DNA of 64,000 nucleotides from Symsagittifera roscoffensis (lineage: Eukaryota > Xenacoelomorpha > Acoela > Convolutidae), in assembly GCF_963678635.1 (NCBI RefSeq), contig NC_087064.1, positions 64,721,548 through 64,785,547 on the forward strand, given 5' to 3'. The notes beneath the pieces are model-generated. The model was not told where the DNA came from, ran no database searches, and was given only the letters and a program-made list of their open reading frames with translations. The translations under genes and the position numbers were made by a program. Positions 24,619 through 34,793 of this stretch are shown one piece after another. Each line of letters starts with the position of its first letter. Within the stretch, counting starts at the first letter, position 1.

Positions 24619-24851
24619 AGATGCCGTCACAAAAAAAAGTAAGAATTGCATGTCTTGGATGTGGCAGAGAAAACACACGTAAGGATGCGTCAAGACTTCC
24701 TAAGCACTGTGGCGTTTTAAAGTATTCCAAGTGTAACTTTTATACCTATAGCAGCGAGGAACTCACTAATCATAACAAGAAGAAGCATTATCTCTTTCAA
24801 CATACTCTCAAATTTTGTGCTCAGCAGTCTCCAAACACACCCCAAGAGAAG
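24619..24851 (+). pseudogene. C2H2 zinc-finger first exon, sister copy
   Basis: ATG then CLGCGRENTRKDASRLPKHC and a second finger in which the first Cys is Tyr (YSKCNFYTYSSEEL then NHNKKKH). The frame is open to a donor site GAGAAG|GTAAAA. It is the inverted partner of 4,280-4,505. With one zinc ligand missing in the second finger and His missing in the first, it is probably a relic, though the frame is unbroken. Confidence 0.5.
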
Positions 24852-26037
24852 GTAAAACTAAATAAAAACATAGGAGAATAAAAACATAGGAGTTTTTTCA
24901 ATAAAAACATAGGAGAAAATACAATAAATATGAAAAACTCTAGTAAAAAAATAAAAATTTTTTCATCACTATTCTTGATCTGTCATTTGTTTTTTAACTC
25001 AATCGTTCTGATTGACGATAAAAAAAGCAACAATCGATTTCAAATTGTCGTGAAAGTTTCTTTGGAGACCAATCCAAAAATCTTTAACCTTTAGTAAAAA
25101 CTCCATTGGTCGCAAGCTTGTGGAGAGTTACTTGCGAAAATTCACTTTAGTAAAAGTGAATAAAATACGCTAATGAGTGTTTAAGTTATTGTTGAAATAA
25201 TGTGAAAAACTGGATATTTTTATAACATCGACTAATTGAAAGTTTTTGCTTGGCTCCAATTTCAAAGTTTTCCTTGTTCAGTGCTCGTAAAAGTGTTCAT
25301 ATAGTAGTGCAATTTTAAGCATATTTTGCGGGAGGATTTTTTCTGAAATATGGTTTTCTACTGTTTTTGATGATTTCAGAGAAAAAAATGATGACTGACC
25401 TAGGAAAGATAAAAAAATATATGTTTTTGCTAACTTTTGAAAACTTCAAATTAAAAATATACAACACTCTCAAGTAAAGTTATACTTCCTGATAGAAAAT
25501 CATAATTGAATGAGTTACATATAGTTATCAGGTTGAAAAAACTAATGGAAGTTTTTCAGAGAAAGATTTAAGGTATTAATTCTGCTTCGGATTATTGAAA
25601 GTTTGTTGAAATGATACAATTTTTGATCTAAAGTTCAACTTTGAATATAATATTGTTCAAATTGAATTAACTTGGAAGATAGTAGATGGAGCAGAAACTG
25701 AGAAAAAACTTGAGATAGAAACTCAATATAGTTAGTTAGGAACGTTGAGATAAATTTAAAAACTTTTAGTTTAAGAATTATATGACATTTTGTATAAAAA
25801 CTTCTAAAACAAAATGGTACTTTAGCAGAATCAGTCATAGGATCTCTTAATTATATGAAAATTAACCGGAAATCTTTCAATTAGACAAACAGCAAAGATT
25901 TTGTTCTGGTTGGCTTCAATTTTTTAAAAATTAGAACTATAGAGTTTTTGCTTAATCTTTGGCAAAATTAATCAATTGCTACGGTTTGCAGCTGGCTGTC
26001 TTTTTCTAAATCAGTTTTTTAAGAAGCATTTTTTCAG

Positions 26038-26335
26038 GAGTATTTGGATGTTGCAGAAGTTAGGAACTATGTCCACTTGCATACTTCTACTTCCGAAGGT
26101 TTTCAGATTACAAACAATAGAGCTGCTCCTAATTTGTTGAAAAAACTCAACGTAAAAAAAACACTTATTTATTTTCAATTTCTACATGTACTATTTAATG
26201 CTTTGACTAGCACCAATTTTTTCTCACTTAGAGTTTTTTGTGAAAACTTCCGACAAAAATCAAGAATAATAATGCGATTTAATAACTACTTTGTAAGAAA
26301 AGTGATAGTTAATCATTCCAAAAATTGTAGCAACT
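26038..26335 (+). pseudogene. Exon-like frame in the left palindrome arm
   Basis: After GCATTTTTTCAG: EYLDVAEVRNYVHLHTST, EGFQITNNRAAPNLLKK, then a 1-nt shift relative to the other arm. The partner is 28,010-28,177. Family not recognised. Confidence 0.4.
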
Positions 26336-28009
26336 GAACAAGGGGACCTAAACGAGAACATGTACAAGTTACATGGTAATAATCAGACGTTATCAGTTCT
26401 GATTTTATCTCTGCCAGCAAATTGTTCGTTCAATTGATACTTTTTTCTCCCTAATTCTCCAGTTCTGACTAATTTTTCCTGCAAATTAAGTTCAAAAGCG
26501 AAAAATTTTAATTAGCGTGATAACCTTAAAACGTAGAAAATTTTAACTGAAAATCATGAAAATCAACAAAGAGATAATTATCGGTTTTGAAGAAGATTTT
26601 GTTGAGTTTCATCCAATCTAATAAACGTTTAACAAAAATGTACAACATTTTTAGTCGCTTTTTGCAGTAACATGTTCATTTGTCATCAATGATTCTAAAA
26701 CTATTATGAAAATTAACTTAAAAAACTTCTCAGATGTTGTTATTTTTGTTCATGCTTGGGTTAATCATTGAGAAAAAACTTAGGAGGAGTTAGATCATGG
26801 AGTTTTATCAAGAACTTTCTACTGTTATTGCTCTTATTGTTTATTTGAACTGAAATTCTTAGTTTTGTTTTCCTTGAACTGGTCAAAAAACTAGGTAATC
26901 ACACAAATCAAATGTTCAAAATGGAAAAATTTTTATAGGTTTGATTAACTTTTACTTTACTTTCTCGAAAATTACAATTAATTATACTATTTTCCCGAGA
27001 AATTGGAAGTTTCAAAATTGATTCAGCTAATACGAGCCGTATATGCTCAAAACATTGTGTAAACTACCTCTTGCCAAAATTGGGGTAAGTTTTATCAGAT
27101 TTCAAAATTTTGAGAGAAAATTGTGGAAAAATCCATATTTTCATTCAAAGTTATCCTTGCCTCAACATGATACCAACTAAAATACAAATCGAGCCTAATT
27201 TTAAACTCTGTACCTAATATATTTTTGCGATTAGACCACAAGCAACAAAAAATTAGCCAAGTTTTTGAGATTCCTGCAACTTGATTCCAAAAACATGAAA
27301 TTTTAGCAATTTTTTTCCAAAAACTTCATGTTTTTGCATTTTTTAAAAAACCTTGACTTTTTTCCAAGTTTCAGTTGGTTTGAAACCATAATGAGTTTTC
27401 ACTGTGGTATTCAGAACTTCAAATAACCTGCGTTTGAGCTAAAGTTAGGGTTAATTTTAAAACTTTGAGTGAAATTATTGGAAAATTCATATTTTTCTCA
27501 AAGTTTTTTATCTTTGTCTCAACATGATTCCAATTAACTTACATCCTGGGCCTAATTTTGAAATCTACACGTAAAGTAACAACAATTTTTTACAGCTAGA
27601 TCAGAAGCGACAAAAGACAAAAAATCAATTAAAAATGATAATTCTGCAATTTTTTCCAAAAAAAATTAAAAAATCTGCAATTTTTTCCAAATACATTAAA
27701 CTTTCGCATTTTTTCCAAAAGCTTGAAGTTTTTCGAAGTTTCAGTAAGAAATTTTATTCAAAACTGGAGAATTAGGAATAAAATAGTATCAATTGAACAA
27801 ACAATTTGCTGGCAGAGATAGAATTAGAACTGATAACGTCTGATTATTACCATGTAACTTGTACATCTTCTTGTTTAGGTCCCCTTGTTCAGTTGCTATA
27901 ACTTTCGGAATCACTTTTTTTGCAAAATAGATAATACATCGCATTTTTATTCTTGATTTTTGTCGGAAGTTTTCACAAAAAACTCTAAGTGAGAAAGAAT
28001 TGGTGCTGG

Positions 28010-28177
28010 TCAAAGCATTAAATAGTACATGTAGAAATTGAGAATATATAGGTGTTTTTTACGTTGAGTTTTTTTCAACAAATTAAGAGCAGCTCTATTG
28101 CTTATAATCTGAAAACCTTCGAAAGTAAAAATATGCAAGTGGACATAGTTCCTAACTTCTGCAACATCCAAATACTT
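28010..28177 (-). pseudogene. Exon-like frame in the right palindrome arm (55 codons to a stop)
   Basis: After the same acceptor: KYLDVAEVRNYVHLHIFT, NLLKKTQRKKHLYILNF, ending YYLML-stop. Continuous for 55 codons, so this arm probably keeps the original terminal frame. Confidence 0.4.
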
Positions 28178-28917
28178 CTGAAAAAATGCTTCTTAAAAAA
28201 TTGATTTAGAAAAGGATAACAAGCTGCAAACCGTAGCAACTGATTAATTTTGCCAATTTTATTGAGCAAAAAAAACTCTATAGTTCTAATTTTAAAAAAA
28301 TGAAGCCAACCAGAACAAAATCTTTGCTGTGTGTCTAACTGAAAGTTTTCCTGTTAATTTTCATATAATTAAGATATCCTATGACTGATTCTGGTAAAGT
28401 ATCACTTTTGGTTTAGAAGTTTTCATGCAAACTTTCATATAATTCCTAAACTAAAATTTTTTTTAAATTTATCTCAAAGTTCCTAAGTAACTATATTGAG
28501 TTTCTATCTCAAGTTTTTTCTCATTTTCTGCTCCATCTACTATCTTCCAAGTTAATTCAATTTGAACAATATTACATTGAAAGTTGAACTTTAGATAGAA
28601 AATTGTATCATTTCAACAAATATTCAATAATTCGAGCAGATTTAAAACCTTAGTTTTTTTTCAGAAAGACTTCCAATAATTTTTTCAACCTCATAACTAT
28701 ATATAGCTGTTTCAACCATGATTTTCTATCATGAAGTAAAACTTGAGAGTGTTGTATATTTTTAATTTGAAGTTTTCAAAAGTTAGCACGAACATTTATT
28801 TTTCTATCTTTCCTAGATCAGTTATAAATTTATTTTCTGAAATTGTCAAAAAACAGTAGAAAACTATAGTTCAGAAAAAATCTTCCCTCAATATCTGCTT
28901 AAAATTGCACTACTGTA

Positions 28918-30538
28918 TGTAACATTCGCTCAAATACTACAGAGCGACGGAGCGTAGAAAAAGTACCTATTAACGACTGGCAGGCGTCAGTTACCTTAAT
29001 CCTACTCGCTTTTCACCGTCTCGACCTTGCCAGTTGATTTTCTGGTCTGTCTAGGGCAAAGTAAAAAGTTACCATTTTTAGGCCATCAGTCAAACGACTT
29101 TTGATCAGCTTTCGTTTACATGCGAACACAACCACATAGCTGAGTCTCGGATCCTCAGACTACATGATTGTCATTAAAAATCAAATAATCTGAAAACCTT
29201 GTCGCCACACTCGAACAACCTATTTTAATATGTTTTTGTGTGACAGTTCTATATTAAATCAATTGGAGATGGATTGACCCTTTCCTCCTTCTAGCTACTC
29301 ATATTCTGAATTATCAAACAATAACGGTGTTAATTAAGAGATCTATGACATTCCAGTAGCTATAAAGTTAGTTTATACAGTCCCTTCACATAGAACAGTC
29401 TCTGGGGGACCAAGCCTCCGCTCCCGTAATATTCCTGAGATAACGCTCTTATCTCTTCCAATTTGCGTCCCGGGAGGGTTCCGTGGTATATTTCTTCCCC
29501 CACTGAAGCCTCCTTCTCCACTAATATTCACAGCTAAGGTTCTTATCGTGTTTTGTTGCCACGATAAGAGGCTTCGTATTTTCCGTCTCTTGTACGACTG
29601 TTCTTCACGATATTTGTCGTTGTTCTTATTTTCGTCACTTTTTGGCTCAAAATGGCCGTTTTTCGTATTTCTGAGAAATATCAACTTGAAAATCGAAATT
29701 TTAAAAATAAATATTCCAGAATATTCTGACCCTCCTTTCAAGCACTTTTTTGCTGTTAAGGCCTTTTTTCTCTGATTCGTGCTTCGTCGAAGGTTGCGCT
29801 GTGCCATCTGGCAGAATGGCACATACTCCCCGGACAGTCCCCATCAATGTCCCTATTGATCGCATACCACCGGGTTATCGTCAAGTAGTTATCCAGTTTT
29901 CTGTAATCAATCTTACAAATCGCATAAGAAAATGAAATTTATCTACCCCACCTCAACTCACTACGTGTTCACAAATGGCATCGTACTACATCTCATTGCC
30001 TTTCAACATTTTCACAAAATTTGCACCATGAGGAGTGTCCTAGATAAAATTTCTTTTCCGACTACTTACGTCGTCTTGCCATAAAACTTCTTTTCGCTCT
30101 TTGTGGGACGTGATTAAAAAGTGGGACGTGGCACGACCACGCTCCCGTTAAAATTAACTTAACTTCACTCACCAAGTATAATCAGTCATTTATGCGGTCC
30201 TTTCAATATTAAAACTAAGAAACTCTGTGGCTAGGAAAGTTATTGAGTTACCCACCCTTCTCGAGCGAGTTTACTCAAATTTACCATGTCGCCACACAGT
30301 GAATTTGTGTCCTACACAGGTTAAAAACTTCAGTTGTGAATAAATAGGTAAATATACTCACCTAGGTTCCTCATATGCATACATAAATAGCCATAACTAA
30401 AATCCACAATTTCAACAATTTTAACAATTGCAACATTAAAGTTTGGTCTGACCAAACTAGATCAAAACAAAAAGTTTCCTAAGTTCAATAATCAAAACTT
30501 GGTTGATTGGTTCTAGTTTTAATACACAAAGACAATCA
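28918..30538 (-). repeat. Putative 3' LTR of the retroelement
   Basis: The boundary at 28,918 is where the palindrome arm stops matching its partner; the new sequence begins TGTAACATTCGC. The inner boundary at 30,538 (…GACAATCA) is inferred: it gives TG…CA termini and is followed at once by a 25-nt pyrimidine tract on the plus strand (a polypurine tract in element sense). That implies an LTR of 1,621 bp. No second copy is visible to prove it, because the other end meets an N gap. The open frame at 29,373-29,822 on the minus strand resembles nothing I know and is not called as a gene. Confidence 0.5.
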
Positions 30539-30540
30539 AG

Positions 30541-30565
30541 TTTTTTCTCCTTCTCTTCCTTTCTT
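30541..30565 (-). promoter_or_regulatory. Polypurine tract for plus-strand priming
   Basis: Twenty-five uninterrupted pyrimidines on the plus strand, hence purines in the element sense, lying 36 nt past the stop of the last ORF and 2 nt before the inferred LTR. This is the expected place for the RNase H-resistant primer of second-strand DNA synthesis. Confidence 0.6.
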
Positions 30566-30601
30566 GCTCACGTCTTCACTTGTTCTCTTCGTTCATCATC
30601 T

Positions 30602-33600
30602 TCATTCCATCACTTCTCCATCCTGATGTTCATCGTCACTGTCTTCCAGAACTTTCTCCAACATGTCCATGGAGTTGCGGGCCGTGCCCCAACTCTCCTG
30701 CTCCAACAGCCTCGGTTTGCAACAAGGTAGCAAGTCCACATTCACCTTCTGCTCCCGGTTCCTGCAAAAGCTGTTGTGAAGACATAGGCTCACGTTTCGT
30801 TCTAGGTCAGCTCTTAAGACCTCTTTCTTCTCATCTTCAGTAACACAAGGCGCTCCAGCTACCCGCTTCACCGCTGTGGTGACCGCGTTTCTGTGCGTCA
30901 AGAATGCTCTCTTATAGGCTCCTGGTCCTATATCTAGCTGGAAAGATTGATAGGCTTCCGTGTTCCTCGACATGTGACGCTTCGCGCGTTCATACATCCA
31001 TGATGTCATCACTGCACGGAACCAAGGCATCAATCTTTGCCTTGACCATATTCTCTCAATGGCTTTAGGTATCCTCAGAACCTTGCAGGTGGTTCTGAAA
31101 AGATGCAATTCACGACTCATCTTCACGTTGCTCAGCTGCTCAGGAGTCGGCATGGCCGTCTCCTGCTCATTTGTGTCCGCGTTAGCCTCCAGCCATCTCA
31201 CTGCTAGCATGGCACTAACCACCACGATTGACACCTGTTGATTCTGATCGGGCAACCCCGTAGTGTACAACTCCTCCACGTCCCATACTAGCATCAGATT
31301 CCCGCGTTTGGGGTACCACAACGTCTGCGCCAAGCAGTGGCAAGGATACTCCCCATGGGTTCTCACTATGTTCCTTCGGGTCCGATATCCTGAGGCTCCC
31401 AGCAACGGTTCCACCTCCATCAGAATTCTGTGTAAGTCGTCTTTCTCTTCTATGGTGGGGAATTCAGTGGGTAACTCTCCACTCGCTTTCTGTTTCTGGA
31501 ACTCACTCACATTACCTTCGTTTAATCTCAGAAACTCTTCACCCACTACGTCTTGCAACTCGCCTTCAGATCTCTTCGGGACTGCCCGAAAGATCTTTGC
31601 CAACAAATCATGTGACCTCTCCGACATCCTGGCCAACCTCACGCACTTTGGCACAGATAAAAGTTGACCAATCAACACCTGCTGTGTCCTCGCATCCATC
31701 ACCACCATGTGTGTAGGATATCTACTACTGCAATATAGTGCGGAGCTTGAACCCACCAGATATTTTGAACCAGTCGGTTTATGATAGGCCTCACTATCTT
31801 TCAGATTCATCTCGTTCTCCAGAGCTTCTCTCCAGCCTCCGATCTTCTGTTCCGTTTGCAATGCTCCAGGGAATACTTCCACGCTGATGGACGTCGCTAG
31901 CTCATGGGCACGCTCCAGACGCTCAAGCGATTCTATCGAACTCGTCATGCTACAAAATCCCAAGGCTGTGATCAAATTTACGTCCGTCACCCCATGACAG
32001 TCCGCGACCAACTCCATACCACTTTTATCCGACATGCTCAGTCTTCCGTACCATCGTGCCAGTTGCCGATGCTGCTCGCTCAGCGTAACCAGGCAGTGTC
32101 CCAGGTTACAAACATGTCCTTCCATCCCACTGTGTTGAGCCAAGCATGTGCCTTGCTTCAACCAATTACTCGATGGACCTTCCTCGGACAGCTCCGTGGA
32201 TGGGTTGCTCTTCCGTTTTGTCAATATCATGGCCAGCAGATGATGTATCATGGCCAGATCATGTAAACTCGCGTCATCATCTAGGTCTAACGTGATATCC
32301 GCCGTCATGTCCCAGATTAAACCGGCGTTAGGATGTGGGCACCAAGAAGGCTTCATGAGTTCCCACATCGTCACTAGACTGGTTTTCAAGGGACCGTCCC
32401 AAGAACCACAATCAAAACTCAATTGCCCCTTTAGCTCGGGGACCGAGGGTTCGACCACTCGTTCTTCCAAAATAATTCCCAGCTTGGGTTGTTCCACCAT
32501 CAGTATTCCAGTTTCTTTAATACGTTCGACCCAGAAATTGAGTACTATGACTTGCTCATAGTCGAAGTACGCTTCCCTGGCTTCTTCATTCACGAAGGGG
32601 TTATACGCCATCCCCGGTATGCCAGACACATATTGGAACGACTTCAGTTTCCCTAGTGTTGCAAACTCTTTTTGTCCTTTGACTGCTTCAATCAACTCCC
32701 GGCTCACTTTCAATTCTTTGTTGGAATATCTTCTCACCTCTTCCAACTTGCGATAGCTTTCCATGTCATTCGACTCCTTGCTTGGCAGAGTCAATGGCAT
32801 GTCCTGATATAGTTCCAGGAGTGCCCTAAGGAAGTTCCTTTCACAATCAACTCCCTTTTGCCGAATGATCTTTATGCATTCTCCCAAAACAGGAGTGGGG
32901 ATACGATCCACCACGAAACTGACAAAGCAAAGGGCATCCTTACGCTTAGCCCATGCTATCGCAGAATCGTCTTTTGAAATCAACGCTCGCAGAGCCTCCA
33001 TCAACTCCAGCTCCTGTTCCCGTGATTTCGAATCATTACTGCCTTCATACTCCGCCTTCTTGATGCCCATCAGGCACCAAGCCAACCGTACTTGCAGATC
33101 AGTTCTCACGCAAGGATGAGCCAGGTATGCTGCCACCGTAGCAGGTGCATGCATCGCCTCGTCGAAGTATCTCTGGAGGGCCGCCCTCCAGGAGATTTCT
33201 AGTAATTTTTCCAATCCGACTTCGTTCGCTTCAGAGGACATTACCGTGCCGTATTCTTTTCGATTTAAGTTTGAATTATCCGTGAGCTCTTTCAGATATT
33301 CCTGCATGGCTCGCTTCTCGCTCCAAGCCATCAGGTGCCCTCTCGCGGAGTTTCTCGCCTTCAACATCTCCACATAACCTCCTGCTGGATCTCCCATGTG
33401 GACTGATTCCGGCACAGTGACTCGACTGTACTCGACCACGTCGAGTTGTCCTTCCAGCTTCAACTTGGCTATGTTGGTCCGCGAGGGCCTGTAATCTTCA
33501 AGTCCTCCAGATCCACATTGACTGATGATCTCCATCTCTAATTTAGTGTCTGCCAGGGTTCGTGCAGTTTTCTTTGATCTTACGGCAGTCGTGGTCAGAC

Positions 33601-33636
33601 CTGCCAAGAGCATAGGGGGTATCAGATTCTCCTTTT
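30602..33636 (-). CDS. ORF2 C-terminal segment, about 1,000 residues, no recognised domain
   Basis: A long open frame (first ATG at 33,613, but the frame opens upstream near 33,636) ending in TGA at 30,602. I do not recognise a family. It is mixed charged/hydrophobic with many Leu-rich helical stretches, a normal globular composition, and an acidic tail (EDSDDEHQDGEVME). I see no signal peptide, no convincing transmembrane helix and no furin-like site, so it does not look like an envelope protein. The frame joins the preceding segment by a single 1-nt shift near a G5/A5 run at about 33,630-33,650, so it was probably the C-terminus of one ~2,940-residue polyprotein rather than a separate gene. 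A structural or nucleic-acid-binding role cannot be told from sequence alone. Confidence 0.8.
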
Positions 33637-34107
33637 TCCCCCTGTCAGCGTTGCACTATCTCCTTGCCCGCTCTCGCCTGAACGACCTGCGCTCGTTAAA
33701 GAGGTCACCACTGCGCTGGCTCTCGACTTCACCACTCTCGGGTTCATGGCTCGACTTCCTGTTTTCCCTTTTAGTCGCTTCAGCCCCTTCCTGGCTCGTC
33801 TAACAGGTAATTTCTTTGTAACCTGCTGATCATCGGCACTGTCTTCTGTTACTGACTCGGTCAGAACATCCGACTCCCTGGAGTTCACTATTTTCTCCAG
33901 GACCTCACGCATGATGGGTTGGTTCAATCCCACCTTCATTATGGACTGCGTCCCATATCGCCTTATCACGTCCCATGATCTTTCCATGAAACTCACTCGG
34001 CTCCAGGTTGTCCCTGTCTTGCCTTCTAGCTCACTCTGATATCTCTCGGCAACGTGCTCAGGAAGGATACCCTCATTGATTCCTCGATTTTTCTCCTCCT
34101 CGGTGAC
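33622..34107 (-). CDS. ORF2 segment: basic linker (frame-shifted piece)
   Basis: Open frame between TGA codons; an ATG at 33,996 gives 124 residues, but the coding-like sequence extends upstream to about 34,080. It includes a helical stretch followed by a Ser/Thr-Lys/Arg-rich basic tract around residues 70-115 of the ATG form. Its frame is -1 relative to the segment on each side, as expected after single-base losses. No known domain. It is best read as an internal part of the second polyprotein rather than an independent small gene. Confidence 0.6.
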   Translation of the reverse strand, partial: VTEEEKNRGINEGILPEHVAERYQSELEGKTGTTWSRVSFMERSWDVIRRYGTQSIMKVGLNQPIMREVLEKIVNSRESDVLTESVTEDSADDQQVTKKLPVRRARKGLKRLKGKTGSRAMNPRVVKSRASAVVTSLTSAGRSGESGQGDSATLTGGKRRI

Positions 34108-34793
34108 TCATGGAGCAATCTCTGCGGATCCCTGCTTTGGCACTCTCTCGCTTGGCTTATTGGGTCTATCGGAGATAAGTCGGCCGACGCCTCATTTGTA
34201 GGGGACATGTAAGACGATGGCGTCATTAGCAATAGACTCCCATCGACTTCCCCATCGTCGTCTTCACTAAACCGGTATTCTAGCAAGTCTCTCTCTAACG
34301 CTCCCAGATCTGTCTCACCCGGTTTTCCCGTCTTTCCCTCGGTTTCGTTATCGTCATCGTCCTGATCCATCAATTCATCATCACCTGCATCAGGTTTCGG
34401 CCTGGGTTCTGAAGGTCCTTGTCGTGAGTCTATGCCCGAGTCCGGCCGAGCCGGTACGGTCATGTCTCCTGCATGATAAAACAACTCATCATTCACCAGG
34501 AATTCTACAGATTCCTCGCCATGTGGTGCCAGGTCCTCTATTGTTATATATGAGCCTCCTCTGCTCTCCTTTGCCACTTCCATCATCACTACTTTCACTT
34601 CTCCTGACCACTTCAGTCTTGATAAGTCATCTGTGGGAGAATACACTTCGTTCCACATTTCGGCCGAGACCTCTGGTCTCCTGGAAGGTAGTGCCTTGAT
34701 CTTCTTTCTACTCCAAGCATCAGGAAATGAGAAGTCAAACGTGTGCGCGGCTGCAACATTCCAGCCGATGAAGCGCGGCTCCATCCCTTCACT
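34026..34793 (-). CDS. ORF2 segment: acidic linker, in frame with the upstream piece across a TAG
   Basis: An ATG-initiated frame at 34,784 (252 residues), but the codons AGT GAA GGG between the upstream TAG (34,794-34,796) and this ATG are in the same frame as the 1,544-residue segment. The protein therefore simply continues past one nonsense codon. The middle is strongly acidic (DELMDQDDDDNETEG) and Pro/Ser-rich, which suggests a disordered linker. The frame is lost before 34,026, where the coding sense moves to the -1 frame. No domain recognised. Confidence 0.65.
   Translation of the reverse strand, partial: SEGMEPRFIGWNVAAAHTFDFSFPDAWSRKKIKALPSRRPEVSAEMWNEVYSPTDDLSRLKWSGEVKVVMMEVAKESRGGSYITIEDLAPHGEESVEFLVNDELFYHAGDMTVPARPDSGIDSRQGPSEPRPKPDAGDDELMDQDDDDNETEGKTGKPGETDLGALERDLLEYRFSEDDDGEVDGSLLLMTPSSYMSPTNEASADLSPIDPISQARECQSRDPQRLLHESPRRRKIEESMRVSFLSTLPRDIRVS

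Larger units (their letters stand above)
25262..28917. repeat. 3.6 kb imperfect palindrome (arms ~1.15 kb)
   Basis: Left arm about 25,262-26,440 and right arm about 27,790-28,917 are inverted copies with a ~1.3 kb AT-rich centre in which I see no gene. Each arm carries a U-rich acceptor (TTTTTTCAG) and an exon-like frame. The right arm ends abruptly where the retroelement starts, while the left arm continues outward. Confidence 0.85.

Noticed and set aside
29373-29822. 149-residue minus-strand ORF in the putative LTR
   Set aside because: Low-complexity and basic, no known domain, with overlapping ORFs on the other strand. LTRs can code, but there is no positive evidence here.
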